The notes beneath the pieces were generated by a model. That model saw only the letters and a program-made list of their open reading frames with translations, was not told where the DNA came from and made no database searches. A stretch of 64,000 nt of DNA from Lachnospiraceae bacterium (GTDB lineage: Bacteria; Bacillota; Clostridia; Lachnospirales; Lachnospiraceae). A program made the translations under genes and the position numbers. The stretch covers positions 3,865 through 67,864 of the forward strand of contig JAGKTQ010000010.1 in assembly GCA_021153325.1 (NCBI GenBank), in the 5' to 3' direction. Positions 34,467 through 43,484 of the stretch are shown here, piece by piece. Position 1 is the first letter of the stretch; each line of letters opens with the position of its first letter.

Positions 34467-34619
34467 GTTAATTCGGTAAATTAACAAAATTTTAATAAAA
34501 AATTCTTATTCGGGGAACAAAATGAATATAGATTTTTTATGTGCTGCGTATTACAATAATGGAAGCAAAACGAAAGCGTGCCTTATCAAAAGTTTGAAGT
34601 AAGGTGGAAAGGAAAAAAG

Positions 34620-35285
34620 ATGACAAAACAAGAAATGTTAAATCATGTAGATCATACACAGTTAAAAGCGTTTGCGACATGGAAAGATATGGAGAAACTT
34701 TGTGAAGAAGCGATAGAATTTCAGACAGCATCGGTCTGTGTACCACCATGTTACATTAAAAGAATCCATGATGCTTATGGAGAGAAAATAAATATATGTA
34801 CGGTAATTGGTTTCCCGCTTGGATATAGTGTTACTGCGGCAAAGATCACGGAGACAAAGGAAGCTTTAAAAGATGGAGCAAATGAGATTGATATGGTTGT
34901 AAATATCAGTGATGTGAAAAACGGATACTTTGACAAAGTAGAAGAAGAGATCCGTGCCATAAAAGAAGTATGTGGTGATCATATCTTAAAGGTGATCATT
35001 GAGACCTGTTATTTAACAGAGGAAGAAAAGATTGCGATGTGTAAGGCGGTTACCAATGCGGGAGCAGATTTCATTAAAACATCTACTGGTTTTGGAACAG
35101 GAGGAGCTACCTTGGAAGACATCCAACTGTTTAAAAAATATATTGGTAAAGATGTAAAAATGAAAGCGGCAGGCGGAGTGAAGACAGCAGAAGATTTAGA
35201 AAACTTTTTAAAAGAAGGCTGTGAGCGAATCGGTACTTCTTCTGCAGTAGGTTTACTGAATGGAGAAGAGACAAAAGGCTATTAG
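34620..35285 (+). CDS. deoC: Deoxyribose-phosphate aldolase
   Basis: A 221-residue class I aldolase that splits 2-deoxyribose-5-phosphate into glyceraldehyde-3-phosphate and acetaldehyde. The Schiff-base lysine lies in ADFIKTSTGFGTGGAT, the catalytic Asp in GANEIDMVVNI, and the second Lys in KMKAAGGVKT. I chose ATG 34620, 7 nt after GGAAAGG; the frame stays open upstream to a non-ATG codon without a ribosome site. It lies 13 nt ahead of the aminopeptidase gene, so the two probably form one unit. Other nucleoside catabolic genes are not nearby. Confidence 0.95.
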   Translation: MTKQEMLNHVDHTQLKAFATWKDMEKLCEEAIEFQTASVCVPPCYIKRIHDAYGEKINICTVIGFPLGYSVTAAKITETKEALKDGANEIDMVVNISDVKNGYFDKVEEEIRAIKEVCGDHILKVIIETCYLTEEEKIAMCKAVTNAGADFIKTSTGFGTGGATLEDIQLFKKYIGKDVKMKAAGGVKTAEDLENFLKEGCERIGTSSAVGLLNGEETKGY

Positions 35286-35298
35286 AAAGGGAAAATAA

Positions 35299-37098
35299 AT
35301 GGAGAATGAAAAAATAGTAGAACGCCTTGCGCTTTTAAGAGATAAGATGCAGCAGAATGGAATTGATTTTTATATGATTCCGACCGCGGATTTTCATAAT
35401 TCGGAATATGTGGATAAGCATTTTAAAGTCCGCGAATTTTTTTCTAATTTTTCCGGTTCGAATGGAACACTGATCGTAGGAAAAAAAGAAACTGGACTGT
35501 GGACAGATGGCAGATATTTTATTCAGGCAGAAAATGAACTTAGAGGAACTGGAATTTCGTTATTCCGCATGAATGAAGATGGAGTGCCCACAATCATAGA
35601 ATATTTGGAAACAGAAATGCAGGCAGGGGATACGCTTGGTTTTGATGGAAGAGTGGCAGACTGCAATTTTGGAAAGAAGTTGGAAGAAAAGCTTGGACAA
35701 AAGGGTGCTTTTATCAAATATGGAATGGATCTGGCAGAGGGAATCTGGGTGGACCGACCGACCCTGCCTTGCCATGAAGTTTTTATTTTGCCGGAAGACA
35801 TCTGTGGACAGACCTGTGAAGAAAAGCTTGAAAAAGTGAGGGAAAAGATGAGAGAGAAAAATGCATCTTATTTTCTCCTTAGCAAATTGGATGACCTTAT
35901 GTGGCTTTTTAATATCAGGGGAATGGATGTGACCTGTAATCCGGTAGCACTTTCTTATGGGTTTGTTACAAGGAAGGAATGTTTTTTCTTCTTACAGCAG
36001 GGCGCAGTGACGGAAGCATTCAGACAGTATTGTGAGAAATACAATATTATTTTAAAGGACTATCATGAAATTACAAAATTTCTAAAAGAATATTCTTATG
36101 AAGGAGCAGTGCTTTATGATGCAGCCCATTTAAATTATGCTTTGTACAGTACTGTGTCAGAGAAGGCACAAATGATAAACGCAGCGAATCCTACGGAAGC
36201 GTTAAAAGCGGTCAAAAATGAAGTGGAACTGCAAAATATGCGGGAGGTCTTTTTACGCGATAATGTCATTGTAACAAAATTTATTTACTGGTTAAAAAAG
36301 AATATTGGAAAGACTCCGCTCAATGAATATACAGCAGCTATGAAGTTAGATTCTATGCGTCGGCAGGCGGAAGGGTTTCTTGATCTGTCTTTTGAAACGA
36401 TTGCCGGTTATAAAGAAAATGCTGCCATGATGCATTATGAAGCAACAAAAGAAAATAACAAGCAGCTGGAGCCGGAGGGGATGTTGTTAGTAGATTCCGG
36501 AGGACAGTATCTTGGTGGTACAACGGATATTACGAGAACGATCGTACTTGGTGAGATCAGTGAGGAAATGAAACAGCATTTTTGTGCAGTGGCAGCAGGA
36601 ATGCTACGCTTGACCAATGCTAATTTCCTTTATGGATGTACCGGAAGAAATCTGGATATCCTTGCAAGAGGTCCTGTATGGGAGCTGAATATGGATTATA
36701 AGTGTGGAACGGGACATGGAGTCGGTTATATACTGAATGTCCATGAAGGACCACAAAATATTCGGTGGAAGTTTGTGGAAGGGCAGAAAGAGTGTGCGCT
36801 TGAGGAAGGCATGATCGTGACGAATGAGCCGGGTGTTTACAGAGAAGGAAGCCATGGGATTCGTACAGAAAATGTGTTGCTTGTCAGAAAAGGAGAAAAA
36901 AATGGTGATGGTCAATTTATGCATTTTGAGACGTTGACCTTTGTACCGATCGATCGAGCTGCTTTAGACCAAAAATATTTGACGAAAACCGATATAAAGT
37001 TGATAAATAATTATCATAAAGAGGTTTATAGACGAATAGCACCATATCTGACAGAAGAAGAGAAAGAGTGGCTTAAGGCAGAAACTATGCCGATTTAG
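35299..37098 (+). CDS. Aminopeptidase P family protein (Xaa-Pro aminopeptidase, long form)
   Basis: A 599-residue M24 metallopeptidase that removes the first residue from peptides with Pro at position 2. Two creatinase-like N-terminal domains (residues 1-310) precede the pita-bread domain. Dinuclear metal ligands are visible in LLVDSGGQYLGGTTDITRT (two Asp), GTGHGVGY (His), VTNEPGVY (Glu) and GIRTENV (Glu). A C-terminal M24C extension (PIDRAALDQKYLT onwards) marks the long eukaryote-like APP1 form common in Clostridia. No signal peptide is present, so it is cytoplasmic. Confidence 0.93.
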   Translation: MENEKIVERLALLRDKMQQNGIDFYMIPTADFHNSEYVDKHFKVREFFSNFSGSNGTLIVGKKETGLWTDGRYFIQAENELRGTGISLFRMNEDGVPTIIEYLETEMQAGDTLGFDGRVADCNFGKKLEEKLGQKGAFIKYGMDLAEGIWVDRPTLPCHEVFILPEDICGQTCEEKLEKVREKMREKNASYFLLSKLDDLMWLFNIRGMDVTCNPVALSYGFVTRKECFFFLQQGAVTEAFRQYCEKYNIILKDYHEITKFLKEYSYEGAVLYDAAHLNYALYSTVSEKAQMINAANPTEALKAVKNEVELQNMREVFLRDNVIVTKFIYWLKKNIGKTPLNEYTAAMKLDSMRRQAEGFLDLSFETIAGYKENAAMMHYEATKENNKQLEPEGMLLVDSGGQYLGGTTDITRTIVLGEISEEMKQHFCAVAAGMLRLTNANFLYGCTGRNLDILARGPVWELNMDYKCGTGHGVGYILNVHEGPQNIRWKFVEGQKECALEEGMIVTNEPGVYREGSHGIRTENVLLVRKGEKNGDGQFMHFETLTFVPIDRAALDQKYLTKTDIKLINNYHKEVYRRIAPYLTEEEKEWLKAETMPI

Positions 37099-37166
37099 AA
37101 GGCGTAAAATTTTTGCAAAATAAAGTAGAATGTAGAAAAATGTAGAAAAATTAGCCATTATGATTA

Positions 37167-37195
37167 TTGACTTTTAAAGGAACGTCTGCCATAAT
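37167..37195 (+). promoter_or_regulatory. Sigma-A promoter of pckA
   Basis: TTGACT (37167-37172), 17-nt spacer, CATAAT (37190-37195). The transcript would start near 37202, giving a leader of about 110 nt. Right at its 5' end is a 6-bp hairpin (CTGTAC 37203-37208 with GTACAG 37212-37217). Confidence 0.75.
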
Positions 37196-37312
37196 TAACT
37201 TGCTGTACTAGGTACAGTGCCAATTAAGAAAAAATCGGTATCTTATTTAGAAAAGAATACTTTAAAACGGATGCCGGTCTTTCATACATAATTAATCTAA
37301 GGAGGATGTAAT

Positions 37313-39025
37313 ATGTCAACAAAAGCTTATTATCCTATTTCCGAAATCGGTGCAGGAAAAGTTGGTTTTTCTAAAACCCGTTCCATTATTGAAGCAGCTT
37401 TTTACGGAAACAACGTGGTAAAAGTTAACACATTAAAGGAAGCTTATGAATTAGCTAAAAATTCACCTGGTACTATCGTAACAGATATGCCTGTTTACAG
37501 AGGAGAAGAATTTGGTCTTGAAAAAGACGCTAAAGTTCTTTTATTTAACGATGGTGCAGTAACAGGCCGTTACGCAGCAGCTCGTCGTATCAAAGGCGAA
37601 CCTGGTGTAGATGCAGCTAAACTTGATAAAGTAGCTATGGACGCTGTTTATGAAACACGTTGGAAAACAATGTATCATGCAGAATGTTTCGTAGGTCTTG
37701 ATCCAGAATTTATGGTAAAAGCTCACCTTCTTATTCCAGAAGGAGAAGAAAACATCATGTACAACTGGATGCTGAACTTCCAGTACATGTCAGATGAATA
37801 CGTAAAAATGTACAAAAATTCTAAACCTGTTGGCGATGGAAAAGAGCCAGATATTTATATCTTCTCTGATCCTCAGTGGGTACCAGGCAACCGTCCTGAC
37901 GTAGATTACAGCTGCTTAAGCGATCCGCTTACACTTTGCTACTTCGATACAGATCAGAACTGTGCTTGTATCTTAGGTATGAGATATTTTGGTGAACACA
38001 AAAAAGGAACTCTTACAATGGCTTGGGCTATTGCAAACAGAAATGGTTATGCATCTTGCCATGGTGGACAGAAAGAATACACATTAGCAGATGGTTCTAA
38101 ATACGTTGCTTCTGTATTCGGTTTATCAGGTTCAGGTAAATCTACATTAACTCATGCAAAACATGGCGGAAAATATCCGATCACTGTTCTTCATGATGAT
38201 GCTTTCATTATCAATACAGATACATGTTCTTCTGTAGCATTAGAGCCTACATACTTTGATAAAACAGCAGACTATCCTACAGGATGTCCTGATAATCAGT
38301 ACTTATTATCAGCTCAGAACTGTTCTTGTACATTAGATGAAGAAGGAAAGATTCAGTTAGTAACAGAAGATATCAGAAATGGTAATGGACGTGCTATCAA
38401 ATCTAAATTATGGTCTCCAAACCGTGTAGATAAGATTGATGCTCCTGTAAATGCAATCTTCTGGATTATGAAAGACCCTACAATTCCTCCAGTAGTTAAA
38501 TTGAAAGGTGCTGCATTAGCATCTGTTATGGGTGCAACTCTTGCAACAAAAACTTCTACAGCAGAACGTGTTGCAGCTGGTACAGATATGAACGCTCTTC
38601 GTATCGTTCCTTACGCTAACCCATTCAGAACTTATCCATTAGTAAATGACTATGAGAAGTTCAAAAAATTAGTAGAACAGAAGAACGTAGACTGCTATAT
38701 CGTAAATACAGGTGACTTCATGGGTAAAAAGGTTAAACCTGCTGATACTTTAGGAATTCTTGAAACAATCGTTGAAGGAAAAGCTAAATTCGAAGCATGG
38801 GGACCTTTCGAAGATATCGAAATCATGTACGACTGGTCTGGAAAGACAGGCGATTTCACACCTGACTTAAATGACAAAGAATACGTTGCACAGTTAAAGA
38901 ATGCGATGGAAAATCGTGTACAGGCAGTAGAAGGTTTCGCAACTAAGAAAGAAGGCTATGACAAGCTTCCTGATGAAGCACTTGCAGCATTACAGAAACT
39001 TGTTGATGAAGCAGCTTCTATCTAA
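37313..39025 (+). CDS. pckA: Phosphoenolpyruvate carboxykinase (ATP)
   Basis: A 570-residue kinase that interconverts oxaloacetate plus ATP and PEP plus CO2 plus ADP. In anaerobes it often runs toward oxaloacetate to gain ATP. The kinase-1a P-loop is GLSGSGKSTLTHA, kinase-2 is VLHDDAF, and the oxaloacetate site includes the TARAG-equivalent region and the GTMSG-like adenine loop. Codon choice is strongly biased to the T/A-ending codons seen in highly expressed genes. AAGGAGG lies 7 nt before the ATG. The product links to citrate synthase and the oxaloacetate decarboxylase operon of this window. Confidence 0.94.
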   Translation: MSTKAYYPISEIGAGKVGFSKTRSIIEAAFYGNNVVKVNTLKEAYELAKNSPGTIVTDMPVYRGEEFGLEKDAKVLLFNDGAVTGRYAAARRIKGEPGVDAAKLDKVAMDAVYETRWKTMYHAECFVGLDPEFMVKAHLLIPEGEENIMYNWMLNFQYMSDEYVKMYKNSKPVGDGKEPDIYIFSDPQWVPGNRPDVDYSCLSDPLTLCYFDTDQNCACILGMRYFGEHKKGTLTMAWAIANRNGYASCHGGQKEYTLADGSKYVASVFGLSGSGKSTLTHAKHGGKYPITVLHDDAFIINTDTCSSVALEPTYFDKTADYPTGCPDNQYLLSAQNCSCTLDEEGKIQLVTEDIRNGNGRAIKSKLWSPNRVDKIDAPVNAIFWIMKDPTIPPVVKLKGAALASVMGATLATKTSTAERVAAGTDMNALRIVPYANPFRTYPLVNDYEKFKKLVEQKNVDCYIVNTGDFMGKKVKPADTLGILETIVEGKAKFEAWGPFEDIEIMYDWSGKTGDFTPDLNDKEYVAQLKNAMENRVQAVEGFATKKEGYDKLPDEALAALQKLVDEAASI

Positions 39026-39051
39026 TCAAATAAGATTTATTCAAAAAAGTG

Positions 39052-39083
39052 AGACGAACTCCGAAAGGGGTTCGTCTTTTTTT
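39052..39083 (+). terminator. Rho-independent terminator of pckA
   Basis: 11-bp stem with one G-T pair (39052-39062 with 39067-39077), GAAA tetraloop, seven-T run. Confidence 0.93.
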
Positions 39084-39107
39084 CTGTTTTTATGCGGTGC
39101 TTTAGGC

Positions 39108-39137
39108 TTGCAACATAAAACGTCATTCTTATATAAT
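39108..39137 (+). promoter_or_regulatory. Sigma-A promoter of the Spo0A-like gene
   Basis: TTGCAA (39108-39113), 18-nt spacer, TATAAT (39132-39137). The leader is about 45 nt. No 0A box (TGTCGAA) is seen in it. Confidence 0.7.
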
Positions 39138-39187
39138 ATTTGAGAACAGGAAAAGGCTTTTTTTGCCAGGAATGAGGAGGATTTGAC

Positions 39188-39718
39188 ATGGAACAGCTGA
39201 ATTTTTCAGCTACGAAAGACAACGAGCGAGTATACAAAATTCTTGGAGATTTACTAAATACGGATAAAGAATTTCAAATTATGATTACAGTTCCGTCAGG
39301 GCACGACAAAACAAACAGTGGACAGCAGGAGTACGGACTGGAGCAGGAGAATATCGTTCCGGTAAAAAGAGACTTGGAAAAAGACGTGACAGATATGATA
39401 CATGAGATCGGGGTGCCAGCGCATATTAAAGGGTATCAGTATTTAAGAGAAGCCATCATGATGTCAGTGGAAGATATGGATATGTTAAATTCCATAACCA
39501 AGATTTTATATCCAACAATTGCTAAGAGATTTCAGACAACACCAAGCCGGGTAGAAAGAGCAATAAGACATGCGATAGAGGTAGCATGGAGCAGAGGAAG
39601 GATGGAAACGTTGGAAGCATTGTTTGGCTATACGATCAACACAGGAAAAGGGAAACCGACTAATTCTGAATTTATTGCACTGCTTGCAGATAAAATTCGT
39701 TTGTTATATAGAAATTAG
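39188..39718 (+). CDS. Spo0A-like effector-domain protein lacking most of the receiver domain
   Basis: A 176-residue protein. Residues 65-176 are a full Spo0A DNA-binding domain: HEIGVPAHIKGYQYLREAI, the recognition helix TPSRVERAIRHAIEVAWSRG, and GKGKPTNSEFIALLADKIR are near-identical to classical Spo0A. The first 32 residues (MEQLNF, KDNERVYKILGDLL, TDKEF) resemble the first strand and helix of a Spo0A receiver, but the acidic pair is altered. The roughly 95 residues that would carry the phosphoacceptor Asp, switch Thr and Lys are missing. The reading frame is intact, with GGAGG before ATG and its own promoter. Neighbours pckA and glgA are not the usual spoIVB context, so it is likely a paralogue. 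Confidence 0.88.
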   Translation: MEQLNFSATKDNERVYKILGDLLNTDKEFQIMITVPSGHDKTNSGQQEYGLEQENIVPVKRDLEKDVTDMIHEIGVPAHIKGYQYLREAIMMSVEDMDMLNSITKILYPTIAKRFQTTPSRVERAIRHAIEVAWSRGRMETLEALFGYTINTGKGKPTNSEFIALLADKIRLLYRN

Positions 39719-39721
39719 TTC

Positions 39722-39750
39722 TTTCATTACACCCTTTGATGATGTATAAT
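39722..39750 (+). promoter_or_regulatory. Sigma-A promoter of glgA
   Basis: TTTCAT (39722-39727), 17-nt spacer, consensus TATAAT (39745-39750). The -35 is weak. Confidence 0.6.
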
Positions 39751-39817
39751 ATTTTCATATAGAACTGTTCTGAGAGTAAATATATTTTAAAATACATAAT
39801 CTGGAGGAAATTGTTCA

Positions 39818-41263
39818 ATGAAGAATATTTTATTTGCAGCATCAGAGGGTGTACCTTTTATTAAAACGGGCGGTCTTGCAGACGTAGTAGGTTCGCTTCC
39901 AAAGGAGATTGATAAGAGATATTTTGACGTACGTGTAATCCTTCCTAAGTACACATGTATGACACAGCAGATGAAGGATTTGATGGGATATAAGACACAC
40001 TTTTATATGGATTTTCACTGGAAAGAAGAATATGTAGGTATTTTTGAAGCAAATGTAGATGGTGTGACGTATTATTTTATTGATAATGAACATTATTTCA
40101 GCGGTTTTAAACCATATGGAGATAATGTACTTTTTGAGATTGAAAAGTATGCATTTTTCTGTAAGGCAGTACTTTCAGCATTGCCTGTGATCGGATTCCA
40201 ACCGAATATCATTCACTGCCACGACTGGCAGACCGCTTTGATTCCGGTCTATCTCAAAGAGCGTTTCCGTGCTAATGGATTCTATTGGAACATTAAGACG
40301 ATTATGACGATCCATAATTTAAAATTCCAAGGTAAATGGAGTATCAAAGAAGTTCGTGAAATTACAGGATTGGCAGATTACTACTTTACATCCGATAAAC
40401 TGGAAGCATACAAGGATGCAAATTTATTAAAAGGTGGTATCGTATTTGCGGATGCGGTAACAACAGTAAGTGATACTTACGCAGAAGAGATTAAAACTGA
40501 TTTTTATGGGGAAGGTCTAAATGGTCTGTTGCAGGCAAGAAACCATGATCTACGCGGAATTGTAAATGGTATTGACTACGCGGAATTTAATCCGAAGACA
40601 GATAAATATATTGAGTTCCCATATGATGCAGTGAATTTCAGAAAAGAAAAGGTTAAAAATAAAAGAGCTTTACAGGCAGAGCTTTCTTTGGCGCAGGATG
40701 ATAAGAAATTCATGATCGGTATTGTGTCAAGACTGACAGATCAAAAAGGTCTGGATCTGATTGCCTATGTGATGGATGAACTTTGTCAGGATAACGTACA
40801 GATCGTTGTACTTGGTACAGGAGAAGAGCGTTATGAAAATATGTTCCGTCATTTTGACTGGAAATACGGAGACAAGGTTTCGGCAAACATCTACTATTCT
40901 GAAGCAATGTCACATAAGATTTATGCAGCATGTGATGCATTTTTGATGCCATCTTTGTTTGAGCCGTGTGGTTTGAGTCAGTTAATGGCGCTTCGTTACG
41001 GAACCGTTCCAATCGTTCGTGAAACTGGAGGATTGAAAGATACAGTAGAGCCATACAACGAATACGAAAGCAAGGGAACAGGCTTTAGCTTTACAAATTA
41101 TAATGCACATGAAATGCTCGGTACGATTCGTTATGCGGAACAGATTTACTATGATAAAAAACGAGAATGGAATAAGATCATTGATCGTGCGATGGCAGCT
41201 GATTTTTCATGGAAAGTATCAGCAAATAAGTATCAGGAAATGTACGATTGGCTGATTGGATAA
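39818..41263 (+). CDS. glgA: Glycogen synthase
   Basis: A 481-residue GT5 enzyme that extends alpha-1,4-glucan from ADP-glucose. The N-terminal KTGGLADVVGSLPKEI is the ADP-glucose-binding signature, with HCHDWQTALIP in the same domain. The C-terminal domain has FEPCGLSQLMALRYGTVPIVRETGGLKDTV, the catalytic GT-B region. GGAGG precedes the start. It stands alone here, since glgB, glgC, glgD and glgP are not in the window. Confidence 0.95.
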   Translation: MKNILFAASEGVPFIKTGGLADVVGSLPKEIDKRYFDVRVILPKYTCMTQQMKDLMGYKTHFYMDFHWKEEYVGIFEANVDGVTYYFIDNEHYFSGFKPYGDNVLFEIEKYAFFCKAVLSALPVIGFQPNIIHCHDWQTALIPVYLKERFRANGFYWNIKTIMTIHNLKFQGKWSIKEVREITGLADYYFTSDKLEAYKDANLLKGGIVFADAVTTVSDTYAEEIKTDFYGEGLNGLLQARNHDLRGIVNGIDYAEFNPKTDKYIEFPYDAVNFRKEKVKNKRALQAELSLAQDDKKFMIGIVSRLTDQKGLDLIAYVMDELCQDNVQIVVLGTGEERYENMFRHFDWKYGDKVSANIYYSEAMSHKIYAACDAFLMPSLFEPCGLSQLMALRYGTVPIVRETGGLKDTVEPYNEYESKGTGFSFTNYNAHEMLGTIRYAEQIYYDKKREWNKIIDRAMAADFSWKVSANKYQEMYDWLIG

Positions 41264-41280
41264 TATATTAAAAAATACAT

Positions 41281-41312
41281 AGTCACCCGGCAGAATTACC
41301 GGGTGACTGCTT
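41281..41312 (+). terminator. Probable terminator after glgA
   Basis: Perfect 10-bp GC-rich stem (41281-41290 with 41299-41308), 8-nt loop, followed by a poor T-stretch (GCTTTGTT). Termination efficiency may be moderate. Confidence 0.7.
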
Positions 41313-41355
41313 TGTTGTAATATAATAGTTTATACAAAATGGAAAGAAGTTTTTT

Positions 41356-42987
41356 ATGGCTGAAAACAAAAAGAAAGACGGCTTCGTCATGCAGGCGGGT
41401 ATTCTTGCGATTGCAGGAATTTTGTGCCGTATTATAGGACTTTTATATAAGAGCCCGTTGACCAGTATTATTGGGGATGAAGGAAACGGGTATTATGGAT
41501 TTGCATACAATATATATACGATTATTCTGCTCATATCTTCTTATAGCATCCCTTCGGCAATTTCAAAGGTGATCGCGCAGAAGTTAGAGCTTAGAGAATA
41601 TAGAAATGCTCATAAGATTTTTAAATTTGCGCTGCTTTATGTAGTGATTGTAGGCGGTGTAGCGAGTCTTGTTGCCTTTTTTGGAGCCAATATACTTGTA
41701 ACACCAAATTCAGTGCCAGTACTTAGAATGTTCGCGCCAACCATATTTTTATCCGGGCTACTTGGAGTTTTACGAGGATATTTTCAGGCGCACAAAACGA
41801 TGCTACAGACTTCGGTTTCCCAAATATTAGAACAGATATTGAATGCAGCTGTCAGTATCGGTGGAGCATATTTGTTTATGCAAATGGTAACCGATAAAGA
41901 TGAAACGACACAGGCAGTATATGGAGCAATGGGTAGTGCTTTAGGAACCGGTGTCGGTGTATTGACAGCATTGCTTTTTATGTTTGCTGTTTACATGATG
42001 AATCGGAAATTAATAAGACGTCGCATTGATAAGGATGTACGTCATAAAGAGGAGTCCAATGAAGCCGTTGCGAAATTGATCCTTTCGGTAGTAACTCCTT
42101 TTATTTTAAGTACTTGTATTTACAATTTGACAACTTCTTTAAATCAGACACTTTATACGAATGTATATATGGGAATGAAAGGGGTAGCAGAGGAAGCGGC
42201 ATCTTCCGCATATGGAGTATTTAGTGTGAAGGCAATGACGGTTGTGAATATACCGGTAGCCTTTGCATCAGCTATGTCTTCTGCAGTTATACCAAGTATT
42301 TCCGGCTGTTTTGCAAGGGGAGAAAAAAAGGAAGCAAAACAGAAGATTCATCAGGCAATCCAGACAGTTATGCTGATCTCAATACCGTCAGCGGTAGGAC
42401 TTTTTGTATTGGCAGAACCGATCATGGGAGTATTGTTTCCACAGAAGGAATCTCTCGCGCTTGCCAGCAACTTACTTCGCTGCTTGTCAGTGACAGTTGT
42501 GTTCTATGGTTTGTCGACTCTTTCCAATGCTATCTTGCAGGGAATTGGAAAAGTGAATGTACCAGTAAAAAATGCAACGATAGCTTTAGTAATACAAACG
42601 GCTGTTATTGTGCCGCTTTTAATTTACACCGATTTGAATTTGTATAGTTTAGTTATTGCTACGATCGTCTATTCTTTTATGATGTGTGTGCTGAATAGTC
42701 ATGCTATGAAAAAAGCACTGGATTATAAAGAAAAAGTAGTAAAAACGTATTTGATACCATTGCTTGCTGCAATGGTCATGGGTGTAGCTGCAGGAGGTGT
42801 TTATTACGGTGTATACAAGTTAGTTCCAATCAATCTTGTAGCGTTGGCTTTCGCAGTTGTAGTGGCAGTGATCGTATACTTTGTGGTACTCATTAAAATT
42901 GGCGGAGTAACGGAAAAGGATTTAGTGTCTATGCCAAAAGGAACACTTTTAGTAAGGGTAGCTAAAAAGGCGCATTTATTGCATTGA
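41356..42987 (+). CDS. Polysaccharide flippase of the MOP superfamily (SpoVB/MurJ-like)
   Basis: A 543-residue membrane protein with about 14 hydrophobic segments. The N-terminal GILAIAGILCRIIGLLYKSPLTSIIGDEGNGYYGFAY pattern is characteristic of the SpoVB/YtgP group of the MOP superfamily (split here: GNGYYGFAYNIYTI). These proteins flip lipid-linked precursors such as lipid II across the membrane; SpoVB acts in spore cortex formation and Amj/YtgP-like members in vegetative wall synthesis. Which role applies is not decidable from sequence. GGAAAG precedes the ATG. No other polysaccharide genes are adjacent. Confidence 0.88.
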   Translation: MAENKKKDGFVMQAGILAIAGILCRIIGLLYKSPLTSIIGDEGNGYYGFAYNIYTIILLISSYSIPSAISKVIAQKLELREYRNAHKIFKFALLYVVIVGGVASLVAFFGANILVTPNSVPVLRMFAPTIFLSGLLGVLRGYFQAHKTMLQTSVSQILEQILNAAVSIGGAYLFMQMVTDKDETTQAVYGAMGSALGTGVGVLTALLFMFAVYMMNRKLIRRRIDKDVRHKEESNEAVAKLILSVVTPFILSTCIYNLTTSLNQTLYTNVYMGMKGVAEEAASSAYGVFSVKAMTVVNIPVAFASAMSSAVIPSISGCFARGEKKEAKQKIHQAIQTVMLISIPSAVGLFVLAEPIMGVLFPQKESLALASNLLRCLSVTVVFYGLSTLSNAILQGIGKVNVPVKNATIALVIQTAVIVPLLIYTDLNLYSLVIATIVYSFMMCVLNSHAMKKALDYKEKVVKTYLIPLLAAMVMGVAAGGVYYGVYKLVPINLVALAFAVVVAVIVYFVVLIKIGGVTEKDLVSMPKGTLLVRVAKKAHLLH

Positions 42988-42994
42988 AAAACAC

Positions 42995-43023
42995 TTGAAA
43001 CATATGTTCGAATGTGATATATT
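42995..43023 (+). promoter_or_regulatory. Sigma-A promoter of the NusG-II/Gx/ruvAB operon
   Basis: TTGAAA (42995-43000), 17-nt spacer, extended -10 TGA-TATATT (43018-43023). No LexA box is seen near it. Confidence 0.75.
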
Positions 43024-43091
43024 GTAAATACGACATACAGGCAGTAAGAAATGCTGTAAAATGATGAAAAGATTTAGTGGAAAGTCAGGAA

Positions 43092-43484
43092 ATGCAAAAA
43101 AAAGATAAAAGATTCAGAAGAAGTGATCTTCTGTTTGCAGGAGCGATTTTTGTTATTGCTATAATGGTGTATCTGTTGTTTCATTTTGTATATGGAAAAG
43201 AAGGCGCCTATGTGCAGGTCGCAGTGGATGGAAAGGTGCAGGGGCAGTATTCTCTTTCTGAAGATAGGAACGTACAGATTGACTACGGACAAGCGGAAGG
43301 ATTTAATGTTCTTGTGATTGAAGATGGGAAAGCAATGGTAACAGAGGCAGATTGTCCGGATAAGTTATGTGTAAAGCAGAAAAGTATTTCACGGAGTGGT
43401 GAGACGATAGTCTGTCTGCCACATAAGCTGGTAATTACAGTGATCGGTGGAGAGGAGTCGGAATATGATGGCTTTACAGGATAG
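43092..43484 (+). CDS. NusG domain II-containing membrane protein
   Basis: A protein of about 130 residues with an N-terminal membrane helix (LLFAGAIFVIAIMVYLLFHF) and an extracytoplasmic NusG_II-type beta domain. It ends with the family hallmark DCPDKLCVKQ, SGETIVCLPHKLVITV. From memory, this small family usually sits beside a Gx transporter gene and is linked to quinone, flavin or FMN-transferase loci, but its function is unproven. ATG 43092 has GGAAAG 7 nt upstream; a GTG at 43077 is an alternative that would add five residues. It overlaps the following gene by 20 nt. Confidence 0.85.
   Translation: MQKKDKRFRRSDLLFAGAIFVIAIMVYLLFHFVYGKEGAYVQVAVDGKVQGQYSLSEDRNVQIDYGQAEGFNVLVIEDGKAMVTEADCPDKLCVKQKSISRSGETIVCLPHKLVITVIGGEESEYDGFTG

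Noticed and set aside
39026..39187. Remains of the missing receiver domain upstream of the Spo0A-like gene
   Set aside because: The interval holds the pckA terminator, a promoter and a ribosome site. No frame resembles a receiver, so this is a deletion rather than a frameshift.
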